Assembly: GCF_963576615.1 (NCBI RefSeq)
Contig: NC_088712.1
Location: forward strand, 7,818,541 to 7,882,540
Direction of reading: 5' to 3'
From: Watersipora subatra
Taxonomy: Eukaryota > Bryozoa > Gymnolaemata > Cheilostomatida > Watersiporidae
DNA: 64,000 nt
Shown here in pieces: positions 26,654 to 37,981 of this stretch. The position numbers and the translations under genes are program-made. How positions within the stretch are numbered: position 1 is the stretch's first letter; the number at the start of each line of letters is the position of its first letter. A model generated the notes under the pieces. The model saw only the letters and a list, made by a program, of their open reading frames with translations. It had not been told where the DNA came from and made no database searches.

Positions 26654-26943
26654 GTGTATATATATATATTGTTATAACATATATAAATAACAAAATATAA
26701 CATATATAATATATATATTGTTATAACATAAATATATATATATGTATATATATATTTATATAACAATATATAACATATATAATATATATATAGCCTATAT
26801 ATTGTTATAACATATATATATTTAACATATATACAACATATATAATATAAATATATATATTATACATAATATATATATGTTATATGTATATAATATATAT
26901 ATATATATATATTATATATAGTATATATATTATATATACATAA
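26578..26943. repeat. TA microsatellite and TA-palindrome array
   Basis: A pure (TA)n run from about 26,581 is followed by interrupted TATATA blocks with repeated 'ttgttataacatata' motifs. No coding frame is real here. Confidence 0.95.
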
Positions 26944-27008
26944 AGTAGATGCTGCACAGTTCGTTACAGAGTGCTCAATGATAAATCGGAGCTAAATTAT
27001 AAAATTAT

Positions 27009-27226
27009 AAAATATGTATAAGTGGAACTTCCCTCTATAAGTTAAACATTTTATTACTAGTAGTTTCATGTGGTACAATAAGTATCACACTCTTCAGATA
27101 AAATTTATAAATGCCTATACATTTTTAGACATTTTATTTGAAGAGTGTGATACTTATTGTACCACATGAAACTATTAGTAATAAAATGTTTAACTTATAG
27201 AGTGAAGCTTCATTTATACATATTTT
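27009..27226. repeat. Long hairpin, about 96-bp arms
   Basis: The left arm (27,009-27,105) is the near-perfect reverse complement of the right arm (27,131-27,226), around a loop of about 25 bases. There are a handful of mismatches. It is flanked by TA-rich tracts on both sides (26,578-26,943 and 27,220-27,340). It could be a fold-back element or a source of hairpin RNA. Confidence 0.9.
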
Positions 27227-28030
27227 ATATTATATATACAATATATATAATATTTAATATATATAGTATATATAATATATATAAATATTATATATAATAA
27301 ATTTATATATTATATATATAATATATATAATATATACCAATATAGTGTTTTATTTATTTTGGTTGATTATTTCTCATTTTCAGACACTGGGGAAGACGCT
27401 CTTATTCCATTTTGAGCTACTTGAATGTTTTCAATCAGGCCTGCACTTCCTAGTTGCCAGTTGGTTTCTAAAGGTCAGGCAACTAATTAAGAGCAACACT
27501 TGGGAGTTTTGGTGACGGTCTAAGCCCCCCAATGGGATTCGAGGCAGTGCCCCAAAGTTCTGGAACTTTTAAGCTTTAACATCCCTCAAAATAACAACCA
27601 ATAATTCAATGAATGGTATAAAACTCATGACACTACAGATTTCTGTAAGGGACATTGACAGACCAAGAGCTGCCAAAGATTGCTGCAAATGCTTGACTGC
27701 TACATCTGTGTTTGGACCTCAAAACTAATTTTAATGTTTTATTCTGTCTATAATTTGAATTGTGTGTTTGACTCTTTCTACACATACAGTTATTATTATA
27801 AATCATAATCATACATAAAAAACTAAAATCATCTTTTAGCTGACGTTCTCTTCACTAATGTGTCTTTACATAGTACTTGTACTTGTGAGTTTAAAATATT
27901 TTATTAAATAGTCTTAAACTTAATGCTGTAAACTTAAACTATAATCTTAAACTATATTTTTCGGCGGCTGAGTACTAAGAATTGCAGTCTAAGTCCATTC
28001 GCTTGGAATTACTAATTACTAATTAATAGA

Positions 28031-28135
28031 GCTCTAGCGCTAGTCGCGCTCTAGCGCGACTAGCGCTAGAGCGCGTAGTCAGATATCCGTACATTTCATC
28101 GCTAGTCGCGCTCTAGCGCGACTAGCGATGAAATG
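28031..28135. repeat. Two GC-rich perfect palindromes sharing one core
   Basis: The first has 18-bp arms (28,031-28,048 and 28,055-28,072). The second has 19-bp arms (28,092-28,110 and 28,117-28,135). Both have the spacer CTCTAG and the same inner arm sequence (CGCTAGTCGCG), but different outer arm sequence. They stand out as GC-rich in AT-rich surroundings. Confidence 0.95.
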
Positions 28136-28208
28136 GAGAGGCTCACTAATCTAGTACATATTGGTTTTGCCCGCCACTAATGCAGTGATGAGGAGCGCTA
28201 CAGGACAG

Positions 28209-28400
28209 GCTCGTCTAAATAATCCTCTAATATTACACATGTATAAAGATATTGAAATAGATGCAGAATCAGTTGTGAAAGATTTTTGCCATAAAAGAAG
28301 TAGTATTACTTCTTTTATGGCAAAAATCTTTAACAACTGCTTCTGTATCTATTTCAATATCTTTATACATGTGTAATATTAGAGGATTATTTAGACGAGC
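28209..28400. repeat. 192-bp near-perfect palindrome
   Basis: The arms at 28,209-28,302 and 28,307-28,400 are 94 bp each, with a 4-bp spacer (GTAT) and only about three mismatches. The two opposite-strand frames over this region are mirror images of each other and are not evidence for a gene. Confidence 0.95.
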
Positions 28401-28829
28401 ATGCACCATAATGCTCTTCATCGATGTTTTGATTCAACATTGATTAAGTTTTATATGATAAGGAAAATGCAAGTTTCAGAATCTACTTCACACCCCCACT
28501 AGAAACAAAAAAGTTCAGTTTTCAAGTCATAACAAAGTCTCGCAACATCACTCATTTGGCGAGACCACCCGAAGACAATATAGAATGCTAGTTGCTAGTT
28601 AATTAGTGTTGAAAATTCTAAGTGAAGGAACTTAGACTGCAATTCCTGGTACTTAGCCGGCTAAAATCACTAAAAAGTAAGGGTTGCTTAGCCGCCCAGC
28701 CACCCCAAGGAATACGGGAGTGTTTGCAAGATAATTAAAGACTTGTTGTAGTGGAACACTCATGAAAAGAGAAAAGAGGAAGAGAGGAAAAACCTGCCTG
28801 CCGTAACAGCTTGAATACAGTAGCACTCC

Positions 28830-29165
28830 ACTGACTTTGAAAAACTATTAAACAGTGTTATGGAACATATTTAATGTAGGAGAACTAATCATTTCAATTG
28901 CTGATATATTAGCTAACCAGTAGTTTATTTTTACACCCATAGCATACTTTTGTTGAGTTAATTGTTGTAGATAGTTGGTTAACCTAATAGTTGTTTTGTA
29001 ATGATATTACTATTTGCAAATGTTGTCATGGATACAAGCTTTAAAATTGCTGCAGTAAAATGGTTAATTAAAGATGCAACGGCTGACTTTTGGGTGATTT
29101 GAACCAACGTTTAATATAGTATATTTATCTTTTTCATGAGAACATGGTATAGTAGCTATGCGTTA
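28830..29165. repeat. Dispersed repeat family member
   Basis: Closely matches 25,270-25,565, including 'gaacatatttaatgtagga' and 'ggttaacctaatagttgtt', and belongs to the family described at 8,200-9,160. Confidence 0.7.
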
Positions 29166-30003
29166 TATATATAAGCAAAGTCAACCTATACCTGACACTC
29201 TCTTCACTAATACGCATTTACATAGTACTTGTACTTGTGAGTTTTAGATCTGGTATTAAATAATTTTTAGCCTAATGCTGCATTAAGAAAACATGTTGGT
29301 AGAACCAAATGTCCACTAAAAGTTGCAAAAAAGATTAAACCAAGGCATGATTATGAATGCATAAAATTGTGATATCTTCAATAATTATATCTTTGCAAGT
29401 AGTCTAGGCTATTTTTATCTAAAGCTAGGAAGCTAACTTTTCTTAAATATTTTTTCAACATAACATGAATGCTTGCTATATTCTTGTTGTATCTACTCAG
29501 CAGAGTTCTCTATTGATTACAAGACTCTTTAAAATGAAAGAGGGGCTATTCCACCAATAAGTGTTTCTCTAATCTGGCATAAATAAATATGCAGCCTTTG
29601 ATTAATTAAAAACCAAGTTGGGCTATGATTTATAGAAATATAAAGTTTGCTTGTCATGTTGGACACATTTGTTGCTAGGTATCAATGCGTATAGAATAAG
29701 TAAAACAACTATGTGCCCTGCTCTGCACTATAACTAACGTGAGTTTATTATTGCCTAATTGTAATTATACACAGAGCTTACGATTGAGTATTTTAGTAAG
29801 AATTTGGTTTGCAACTAACTATGCATATCAAGTATGCATGCTTTTTAGTTAAAAGTCAGATATCCGTACAATCTTAGTTCTTGATAAAGAATATTTTATT
29901 ACTTGCTCACAGTTTACTGTTTTGGACTCTGGTTGAATATTTTTGGTACGGTCTTGAAATGATGACAGAAATAAAATTTTGAAAAAGTCATTCACTTTAG
30001 CTC

Positions 30004-30009
30004 TTTATT
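30004..30009 (-). terminator. Polyadenylation signal AATAAA, copy 3
   Basis: AATAAA on the minus strand about 190 bases past the stop. It lies in sequence shared with copy 4, whose AATAAA is at the same relative place, so conservation supports it. Confidence 0.65.
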
Positions 30010-30200
30010 TTGGAACTTGATATTTCAATTTTTTCTAGCGTACAATAAAGTAAATATCAGTAAAAGAAAGTTTTTTGTTTCATTTATGACATATCTTTGT
30101 GACAATTTTGATATAAGACAACACATTGTTTTAACAATCAGTTGATAGTTGTATTGGTAATTAACCAATCTTGGTTCAGTACAAGTGGAGCATGTGCATT

Positions 30201-31303
30201 TTAACACATTCTGCAGAAACAGTCATTGTATCTAGCAATGAACAACCCATGGCGACATCCTTTCTCTATGCAATTCAGTTGACATGACCTCCAGTCACCA
30301 TGGTGACGGCATCCTGAACAGGTGCAGAGGTTATTTCTTGAACCGCGAAGTGGCCTTGTGCACATGATTCCGAGACGACATACCTCATCACAAGTTTTAC
30401 AGGCGCACATTTCATCCATGCAGCTCCTTACTTTATCATTACCACATGTGATCAGCCCCTCACAATCAGATGAAAATTGACAAGAACTAATCTCTGCATT
30501 GGAATCAACTAAAATTAAACAGGGAAGTATGAGTATCAAAGTTGAGATATGTCTGATTGACAGTGCTTTACCTTCCTTGTTTGCCAAACTTATGCTTTTA
30601 CAAAGAATTTCTATATATAGAATTGAATAACTTCTATTTATAAAGAATTTTGATAGCCAATAATTGTTTACCACAAGTTCAAAACATAATTGTCTTCAGA
30701 AAACTGAAAATTACACTATTATTTTAGTCAAATTACTAACAGCTTGCCTCTATTAACGAGATGAAAATTTTGGCTCTCAAGAAAATATTCTTACATTAAA
30801 TGACAAATTTTCTAAAATAATTCTTACTTTGAAAACGATAATACAAATATTGCTCTAGTAAAGTCTTTATGATATTTGTCTACATATCCTTGTGTAAATA
30901 TATAATGATAAATTACAGTTGATAGATGCTAGATTTAATAAACAAACACATGACAAAAATTTATCAAGGTAGTTAAAAACTATGTAATTTTTGACTGAAC
31001 ACAAAACTATGATTTAGTTGAAAGAGATGATTACTAGCTTGTCATGCTTTTGTATCTCTACATGTACAATGAGTAACAGGATGAAAGTATCTCTGAAAGT
31101 CTTTTTTGAAACCATCAAAAGGAAGTTCAATGAATAGTATCTAAGAAATAGAGTTAATTATATGGTGTTAATTACGGTACGACAATAAAAATTAGTTATA
31201 GATAGTAAGTTTAACTAATACAAATGTATATTGATTACTACTAACCTCTTGCGGAAAAAAACAGTGTTATCATAGCAGCGAAGAAACAAGGAGCACACTT
31301 CAT
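30201..31303 (-). CDS. Secreted 18-cysteine protein, copy 3
   Basis: Minus-strand two-coding-exon gene of 121 aa. The signal exon is 31,246-31,330, with its ATG at 31,303 (begins MKCAPCFFAAMITLFFSAR), GTTAGT donor and phase 1. The intron is about 740 bp. The mature exon is 30,201-30,508, after acceptor GTTTAATTTTAG; its stop TAA follows CRMC. Signal cleavage is plausible near VDSNA. The mature part has 18 cysteines in the family spacing and three CxCxxC motifs. A motif GATGAG/GTATGT at the end of the first module resembles a splice donor. Very close to copy 4 and divergently oriented from it. Function unknown; extracellular disulfide-rich peptide inferred. Confidence 0.9.
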
Positions 31304-31455
31304 TTTTGTTACTTTGTCAGCCAACCTCAACTGAAATTAGAAAGAGTAAATTATCTTCAAAAATATGAACTATTTTCAAACCATGCAAAAGTGAAAAAGT
31401 GAATAGTTTTCTCGAAACCAAGTTTTTTCATGTGTATTTAAGTTCACTTGTTTTA

Positions 31456-31540
31456 TAACACCTGCCTTTTAAAGTTCTTCTGTGAACTGGACTGTACTTG
31501 TCAGTGCTTGAGTTAATATTTAATTGTTGTCCAATCACTG
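31456..31540 (-). promoter_or_regulatory. Promoter and 5'UTR exon of copy 3
   Basis: Minus strand: GATTGGACAA at 31,527-31,536, TATA-like AATATTAACT at 31,511-31,520, then a 5'UTR exon containing CACAGAAGAACTTTAAAAGG. The best donor is GGCAG/GTGTTA, ending the exon at 31,462; copy 4 splices a few bases earlier. The following acceptor is TAATTTCAG, with the exon from 31,330. Confidence 0.6.
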
Positions 31541-31869
31541 CACGCCTAAGACTCTTACATGGTGAAGCTCACTTAACCAATTGGAATTAAGCAAAAATGA
31601 AATGTTTGGTAGTGCATTGAATTTCACTAATGAACACTTTGTTTTAAGCGGATGTTACAGATGATGCATGTTTATCTCAATAATGCTTGCTTGGTTGGCT
31701 TTTATTATCATGACCCATTTTTGTAGACATAGTAGCTGCAGTTCTTTACAGTGACAAAACTTTGGCATGGCTTATGTTTCTATCATTTAGTTATATTGCG
31801 GTTAACTGCATTCTTATGTAAAAACATTATGGCATACAAGTGTGGGTTGAAAAAGTCTCATTATAGCTG

Positions 31870-34800
31870 GTTTATTGGCTAGAGAGTGGTTGATTTTTGC
31901 ATTTTCATAATAACTTTTTTAATTTGTTGCTTTACGAGCTTGGTTTGTCAGAATTTATTTAGTTGGTTTCTGCATGTTTTTGCTTATGGCTGCACCTACT
32001 ATAATATGGAAAAAACAATTTTCTGGTGTTTTTTCTGCATCTTAGGTTGTTGGCTTTTTCCAGTATTTAATTCAGATTATGTCCTGGTGTGTTTTACCCA
32101 TCGTTATTATTTGAAGTAATATTCTCATTTTTGTTACCTTGTGGTAATTTCATGAGTCCTCACAGGCGATGTATTATTATGTCAGCTGATGAGTTTTACC
32201 ATTTACAATTACTCCTTGAAATATCTTTACAGATTACCGAATATAGTTTTAAATAAATTTGATTTTCAAAAATGGTTTGATTTTAACACAGGTTGATTTT
32301 TTAATTTTTTATTTCTGGTTAGACAGCTGAACATTGGTTTTATTGCTGACTTGAAAGAAAATTATTACTTGTTAGCATATATCATATTGATTTGTCTATT
32401 TCAAACCACCTACAGTAAATATGCCAAATTCATGAGTAGCCTGTAGAATAAGAAAATTTGTTAAAAGAGTTAACAAAAACTATTCTTAGCTTTTGATTTA
32501 TTAGTTTCACTTTATTTCAACATTATTTTAATAACTTGTTTACCTAGTCTTTTTATTTGAATGATTGACCTCACTATACACAGTCAATTAATTTTTAAGT
32601 GATTCACTTCATCAAAGAACTTTATTTTATACATTCTGTTTAATGGTCAACAACTAGTGAACAACTAGAAGTTTATGTTATCGCTGTGTATCAGTTTTGA
32701 TTATTAAAGTATACAATTTTATTTTGTGTGGTTATGTGAAACAGACCGTGTGAAACGACAAAAATAAGAACCTTGAAGTTCATCAAAAGAATTTATGGTG
32801 CTGCCTTAGCTGAGCTGATATTACGTATAAGGGGTCACAACCAAGCTGATATTGGACAGTTTCTACAGCCCTCGACCAATTAAGTGAAAGTGGTTTTTGA
32901 TAAGTTATTATGTCTCCATTTTATACTTTTTGTTAGATAATAAACTGGAGCACGATTATAAATGCATATTTTATGGTGCTTTCAATCTTTTTTGGTAGGA
33001 GCGTTTGCTTGTTTTGGCTATATCCAGCATACTTATTGTCTTTTCTTCATAAAAAAACATGCCATCACAGTAGCAGACAATGTTAGCTACTTTTATAGTT
33101 CAGTAATTCAAAAGGGCTATTTATTTATTGCTGGAATCTTTACAGTAGAATGGTTTTAACTTCAACTCTAAGGGCTTCACAAATCTGGCACACACTTACA
33201 TGCACCTGCAAGCTGCAATATGTGAGAGATCTGGTCGGTATACTTTCTATGTATTATTTGAAATAAAACTTGACTCTTTATGTTACGAGCGTGTTTTGAT
33301 AAGTACAGATAATTTTAATGCAATTAGAATTATTTTTGAGTATTATATTTTTAATTATAATTGCATGACAAGTAAACAAAATGCTGTCATTTTATGATTA
33401 GCTTATTGATGCTATCAAGGATACAATTTTGTAGATAGCCTTTGTCATCATTGTAGACATTCATAACTTTTGTAGTCAAAAGGTGCAAAGAAATATGTCA
33501 AGTGGATGGTTCAAAAGTTTCCAATCTAGTTAGTTGATTGATTCAATGGTCTTAATGTATTTCTTGACTTGAATTGGCAAAAACTTTCCTTCTTTTTTGA
33601 TTTGCCTGCTTAAAGAAGTTTCCTGCAACAGGGCTCCTCAAATTCTAGAACACTGTCAACATCACTCGACACTTCTCACTTATCTATACTTATTTGTGAC
33701 AGATGATGACAGGTGTTTTCACTAGGCTCAATCTGCCAGTTATGTTCTAGCTCATAGTCTGCCACCAGAGCTGACAGTTTTTTTAGCAGGTTATTTAGCT
33801 AAAACTTTGCGGAAACTAGTCATTTCTTTTGCTTTGTGGTATTTAAATATAGATTTTAAGGAATCTCCCTCTTTCAAAATAATTTTGAAGAATCCGGATG
33901 TTTAAAACTCGGTTAATCACTTTGCAAGTGATGCAATAAAAACAAATACATGTATGAACTTTTAATATGCAAAACCAAATAGTTTGCACTGAGTTTTGAA
34001 CCACATAATAACCACATCAAACATATTAACGTTGCAACATCTAACCAATAAATGTCGGAAGAAAATTAGAAAGTACATTCATGACAGTTAAAGCTCATCA
34101 TGGCTGATTTATTAGCTAGGTAGTTGTTTATCTCTGCTTTCTTGAAACCGCTCCTTAATTGTTGTTGTACCAGCTTATTTTATTCTTACTGTTTACCTGC
34201 TTGAGAAAGTTTACTGCAATAGGGCCCCTCATATCCTAATACCCTGTCAACATCACTTGACATTTCTCACTGATCTGTACTTCATTGTGACAGGAGATGA
34301 CAGGTGTTGTCAGTCACCTCGATCCGTTACTTTTGTTTAGCTCATAGTCTGTCACAAAGGACAAAGGCTGATATATTATACTTTTAGCTATTTAGGCAGC
34401 TAAACCTTTGCGACATCTAGTCTGTTCGTTGGTTTTATGGTAATTAAATGCAGATTTTAAAGAATCTGCCTCATTGGAAGAAGACTTGTGAGAAACCGGA
34501 TTTTGAAAATGGAGTAATCAATTGGAAAGTGATACAATTAAAACAAATCTATTTATTGACTTTTACTATGCACAATAACATACTTTATACTGAGTTGTGA
34601 ACTACTGAATAACCACAGCTAACATAATAATGCTGCAACATCTAACCAAAAAATTGTCTAAGAAAATTTAAAGGGTACATTTGTGACAGTTCAAGCTCAT
34701 CATGGCTGATTTATTAGCTAGGTAGTTGTTTATTTTTGTTTTCTTGGATTAGCTCTTTTAATTGTTGTTGTGCAAGCTGATTTTATTCAATTGTTCGCAT

Positions 34801-35500
34801 TAAATTGGTTTTTGTATACAATATGTATATATATATTTTTTTTTTTGTACAATATTATTTTATTCAATTGCTGCTCATTGAATTGATTTTTCTATACAAA
34901 TATATACATGTATATATACAATGCCTATGAAAATTTGTACCTTTTTCTAAAAACCCAATTTCAGTGTAATCTATGCGTGTTAAGTTTTATTTAAAGCATT
35001 TTAACACAAATCAAATACTTTGTCATTAATCATTAATCAATGATAACTCAGCTTAAAACATGGTGAGAGAAGTATTTATTGAGTATCCAATTACTTCATG
35101 ATTTACAGTATAATTGACAATTTGCTCTATTCAAACACAGCGAGTTATATCATCATAACAATTGCTATTGATTATCGCCATGGTATTTTGCACAATTGAA
35201 ACTAAATTAAACAACCAAACCCGGGTGTTAACCAGCTGTTAAATCTGGAAACTAACTAGTTGGTAATCGTTAGTAATAAACAGCTGTTAAACCGAAATAT
35301 TAATCAGTTTAATAAATACGTACATATATAATATTTCTATAATGTATATAGTGTATATATAATGTATCTAATTTCATAAGATATTCTTTGTAGTATTTTA
35401 TCTACAACCTTTTCATAGAAGAGCCATTTTCTTATTGAAGTTATTACTCTTTACAAATTTGAAGTTGTCAGACATGACAGAGACATTGTTTAAGATGAGT
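31870..35500. other. No gene seen; duplicated upstream block of copy 3
   Basis: The frames at 31,886, 32,962 and 33,200 are hydrophobic or AT-driven and are not conserved in the inverted partner. Within it, about 33,590-34,160 and 34,190-34,800 are two diverged tandem copies of one unit that also occurs at 6,090-6,690. Short TA tracts lie near 34,820-34,920 and 35,320-35,370. Confidence 0.55.
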
Positions 35501-35582
35501 TTTTTTGTAGCTTTCCTCACTTTCATCAATATATAATATATATTAAAATATATATATATAATTTATATACATATAATATATA

Positions 35583-35852
35583 TATAAAATACTACAAAAA
35601 ATACTGATATAATCAAACTTAGAAGATTAATTTTTTCTATCTATCCACAATTTTTTGAAGAATGCTGTTGTATCTGTATGGTCGACATCGCCGATGTCAA
35701 CCTGTCGACTCGATATATACAAATCGATGTCGATTTGTATATATATATATATGTATATAAAATATTACAAAAAAGACTGATATAATCAAACTTGGATGAT
35801 TAATTTTTACTATCTATCCATAACTTTTTGAAGAATGCTGTTGTATCTATAT
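35583..35852. repeat. Direct repeat of about 98 bp around nested hairpins
   Basis: The repeats at 35,583-35,680 and 35,755-35,852 run from 'tataaaata' to 'gctgttgtatct'. Between them lies a perfect hairpin at about 35,714-35,745 (arms ATATATACAAATCGA) and a small one (GACATCGCCGATGTC). This is an insertion between duplicated flanks. Confidence 0.75.
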
Positions 35853-37611
35853 GATCTTATCACGTAAAATACTTTTCACACATTTGTGAAAAGCATAATG
35901 AAGTATGCTTGACATGTTAATAATGCTCCTCAAATATTACTATTATTATCTTCAAAAAGTATTCATAAATGCCGTACACTTGCAATACTGAATCTCTGTA
36001 ATTTCTGAGTCCCGGTCATTTCTGATTTAATATCTAGCTGTCGGTTTATTTTCTTATTCTATTCACACATACATCAACTTTGTTGTTGTGTCAGTTTGGT
36101 TTGCTTCAAGGTTGGTTATTTACTAACTTACTCTTTGGTATTTTTACTTGTTAGTGATACATTGTAGAAAATTGTTGCTTCTTTATATTTTTTGTAAACA
36201 TAGATATGCAATAGCACTAGTAGCATTAGCAGTAGTTGAATTATGTGACAAAAGGTATAACATATAGCTTTGTAGTGAGTTGAAAAAGTATCTGACGTAA
36301 TTAAACAACTATTTGAAGAGGTTTTATCCTTAAAACTTATATCTACTGAAAACACAAATTGGCAGTTGCTTGAGAGTTAAAAGACACACAATGTACAGAA
36401 GAAGTGTTTGCCCAAGAATGTTAAACAATTGAATATTAATGAAAACATCTTCTTAGGCATTTGCGGATAAATGGTGTTTTTCAGACTGTGGTAACAGCTG
36501 ACACAAACAAAAATTAATGCAAATGTTTAAAGTACATGTATCTTATCATGTAAGAATATAGGTCAATTCAATTAAGCAGGTGCAACAACAGATTAAAAGA
36601 GTTATAAGAAGAATGTCAAAATATACAAACAGCTAGCTAATAAATAAGCAGTGGTAAGAGTTAGTTATCACTGAACGGCTCCATAACTATTTAAAAATAC
36701 TTTTACTGGTTAGTTGTGACATCTTTGATCTTTTTACAGAGGTTCTTCCGGAGTTCACAGCTCAGTCTAAATCATGTATAGAGGTGCTCAAAAAGCAATC
36801 TAACAATTCGGTTTGTTCTTATTACTTTAAACCAGTAATTACAGCTGCATGAAACTTTGTATATAAAGCGGAAAAAAATTGAAACATTGACATGAAGAAA
36901 CTGGTGCTTAACTGTCTAAAATGCCAAGAAAATCAAATGGTCAGCCTTGACTACAATGGATCTAATAAAATACATCAAGTATAATTCAAACTAAATTTAT
37001 TTGCTCCCCTATTGAGATATTGCCATGATTAAGTGCTGATAGCCAGAGAAATAGAGATCAAGACTGACATGGTAGTAAAAGAATTGTCAGAACTGGTGTA
37101 GCTAGCCACTACGCAGAAAAAATTAAGAATTTTACTTAAATCAAAAATTGTTCCTTTTGCAGACAGAAGGCAGTATGTTTTCAATATGGTACATGTACAT
37201 TGTGTATTTGTGGTTTATTTGTGAGTTACATCCTAACTTTTGTATATTTCTATGTTTATGACGCTGGATACTACAAAAAAACAAAAAGATGTATAACTGG
37301 TACACCAAACTTTGATAGAAACACAAGTCATACGTATTGTAAATGTATGGCTTCATACCATTTTTGCCACCAAAACATGATTGCGTTGTTTTTTGCTAAT
37401 TATTTGCTTACATGACTCACACTAATGATTACAACTGAATTGAATGTTATATGTAGTCAAGTGTAAATAAGAGTTGACGCTGGCAAACATAAACTGTAGG
37501 TATAGAGAATTTAAGCAAACGTTCTAACAAAAATGAGTATAAATCTCTATTATCAAAACATTCAAGACATTTTAACATTTTCATTATAGATAAACAAAAA
37601 TGTTTACAGGC

Positions 37612-37848
37612 TTGCAATCATAAGCGAGAAAGCTACCCCAAAGTAAACAATGGAATAAAAACTCTTTAAACATGACTATTTCAATGCCTGACAAAAATAC
37701 CTCTATTAGCTTACTAATCTTACCATAGCAATAAATTCATGTAAATAGTGCTAATAATTACTGAAAGTGATAGAGGTGCCATAGATAAACGACATGACAG
37801 ATATTGATAAAAGCAATATTCGTAGTCAAGTTATGGTCTAGTTGCAAT
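37612..37848. mobile_element. 223-bp dispersed element with possible 7-bp target duplication
   Basis: The body 37,619-37,841 recurs at 47,172-47,394 with the same 223-bp length and only about six to eight differences. Here it is flanked on both sides by TTGCAAT (37,612-37,618 and 37,842-37,848), as expected of a target-site duplication. It starts CATAAGCGAG and ends TATGGTCTAG. No terminal inverted repeat and no coding capacity are seen. Confidence 0.6.
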
Positions 37849-37885
37849 TGTTCCAACGACTATTGATTGTGGTACAGCTTGCCCT

Positions 37886-37981
37886 ATCTTTGCCTACATA
37901 GCCTCAGACAGCTATATCTACTGTTTGAATAAAATCTTTGCCTACATAGCCTCAGACAGCTATATCTACTGTTTGAATAAA
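37886..37981. repeat. Tandem duplication, two exact 48-bp units
   Basis: 37,886-37,933 is repeated exactly at 37,934-37,981. The left part of the unit is an inverted match to about 13,270-13,320. Confidence 0.95.

Larger units (their letters stand above)
25990..36310. repeat. Left arm of large diverged inverted duplication
   Basis: Pairs in inverse orientation with about 38,020-43,290. Matching pairs, all inverted: 26,098-26,335 with 43,015-43,250; 29,300-29,870 with 42,160-42,680; the genes 30,201-31,303 with 40,709-41,796; the promoters; 31,866-32,020 with about 39,930-40,085; 32,100-32,300 with 39,660-39,840; 32,760-32,830 with 39,230-39,300; 35,050-35,160 with 38,830-38,940; 35,900-36,120 with 38,220-38,560; 36,265-36,310 with 38,020-38,070. 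This arm is longer because repeats and hairpins lie in it. Confidence 0.75.

Noticed and set aside
28151-28376. Overlapping frames on both strands
   Set aside because: They are the two arms of the 192-bp palindrome read in opposite directions.
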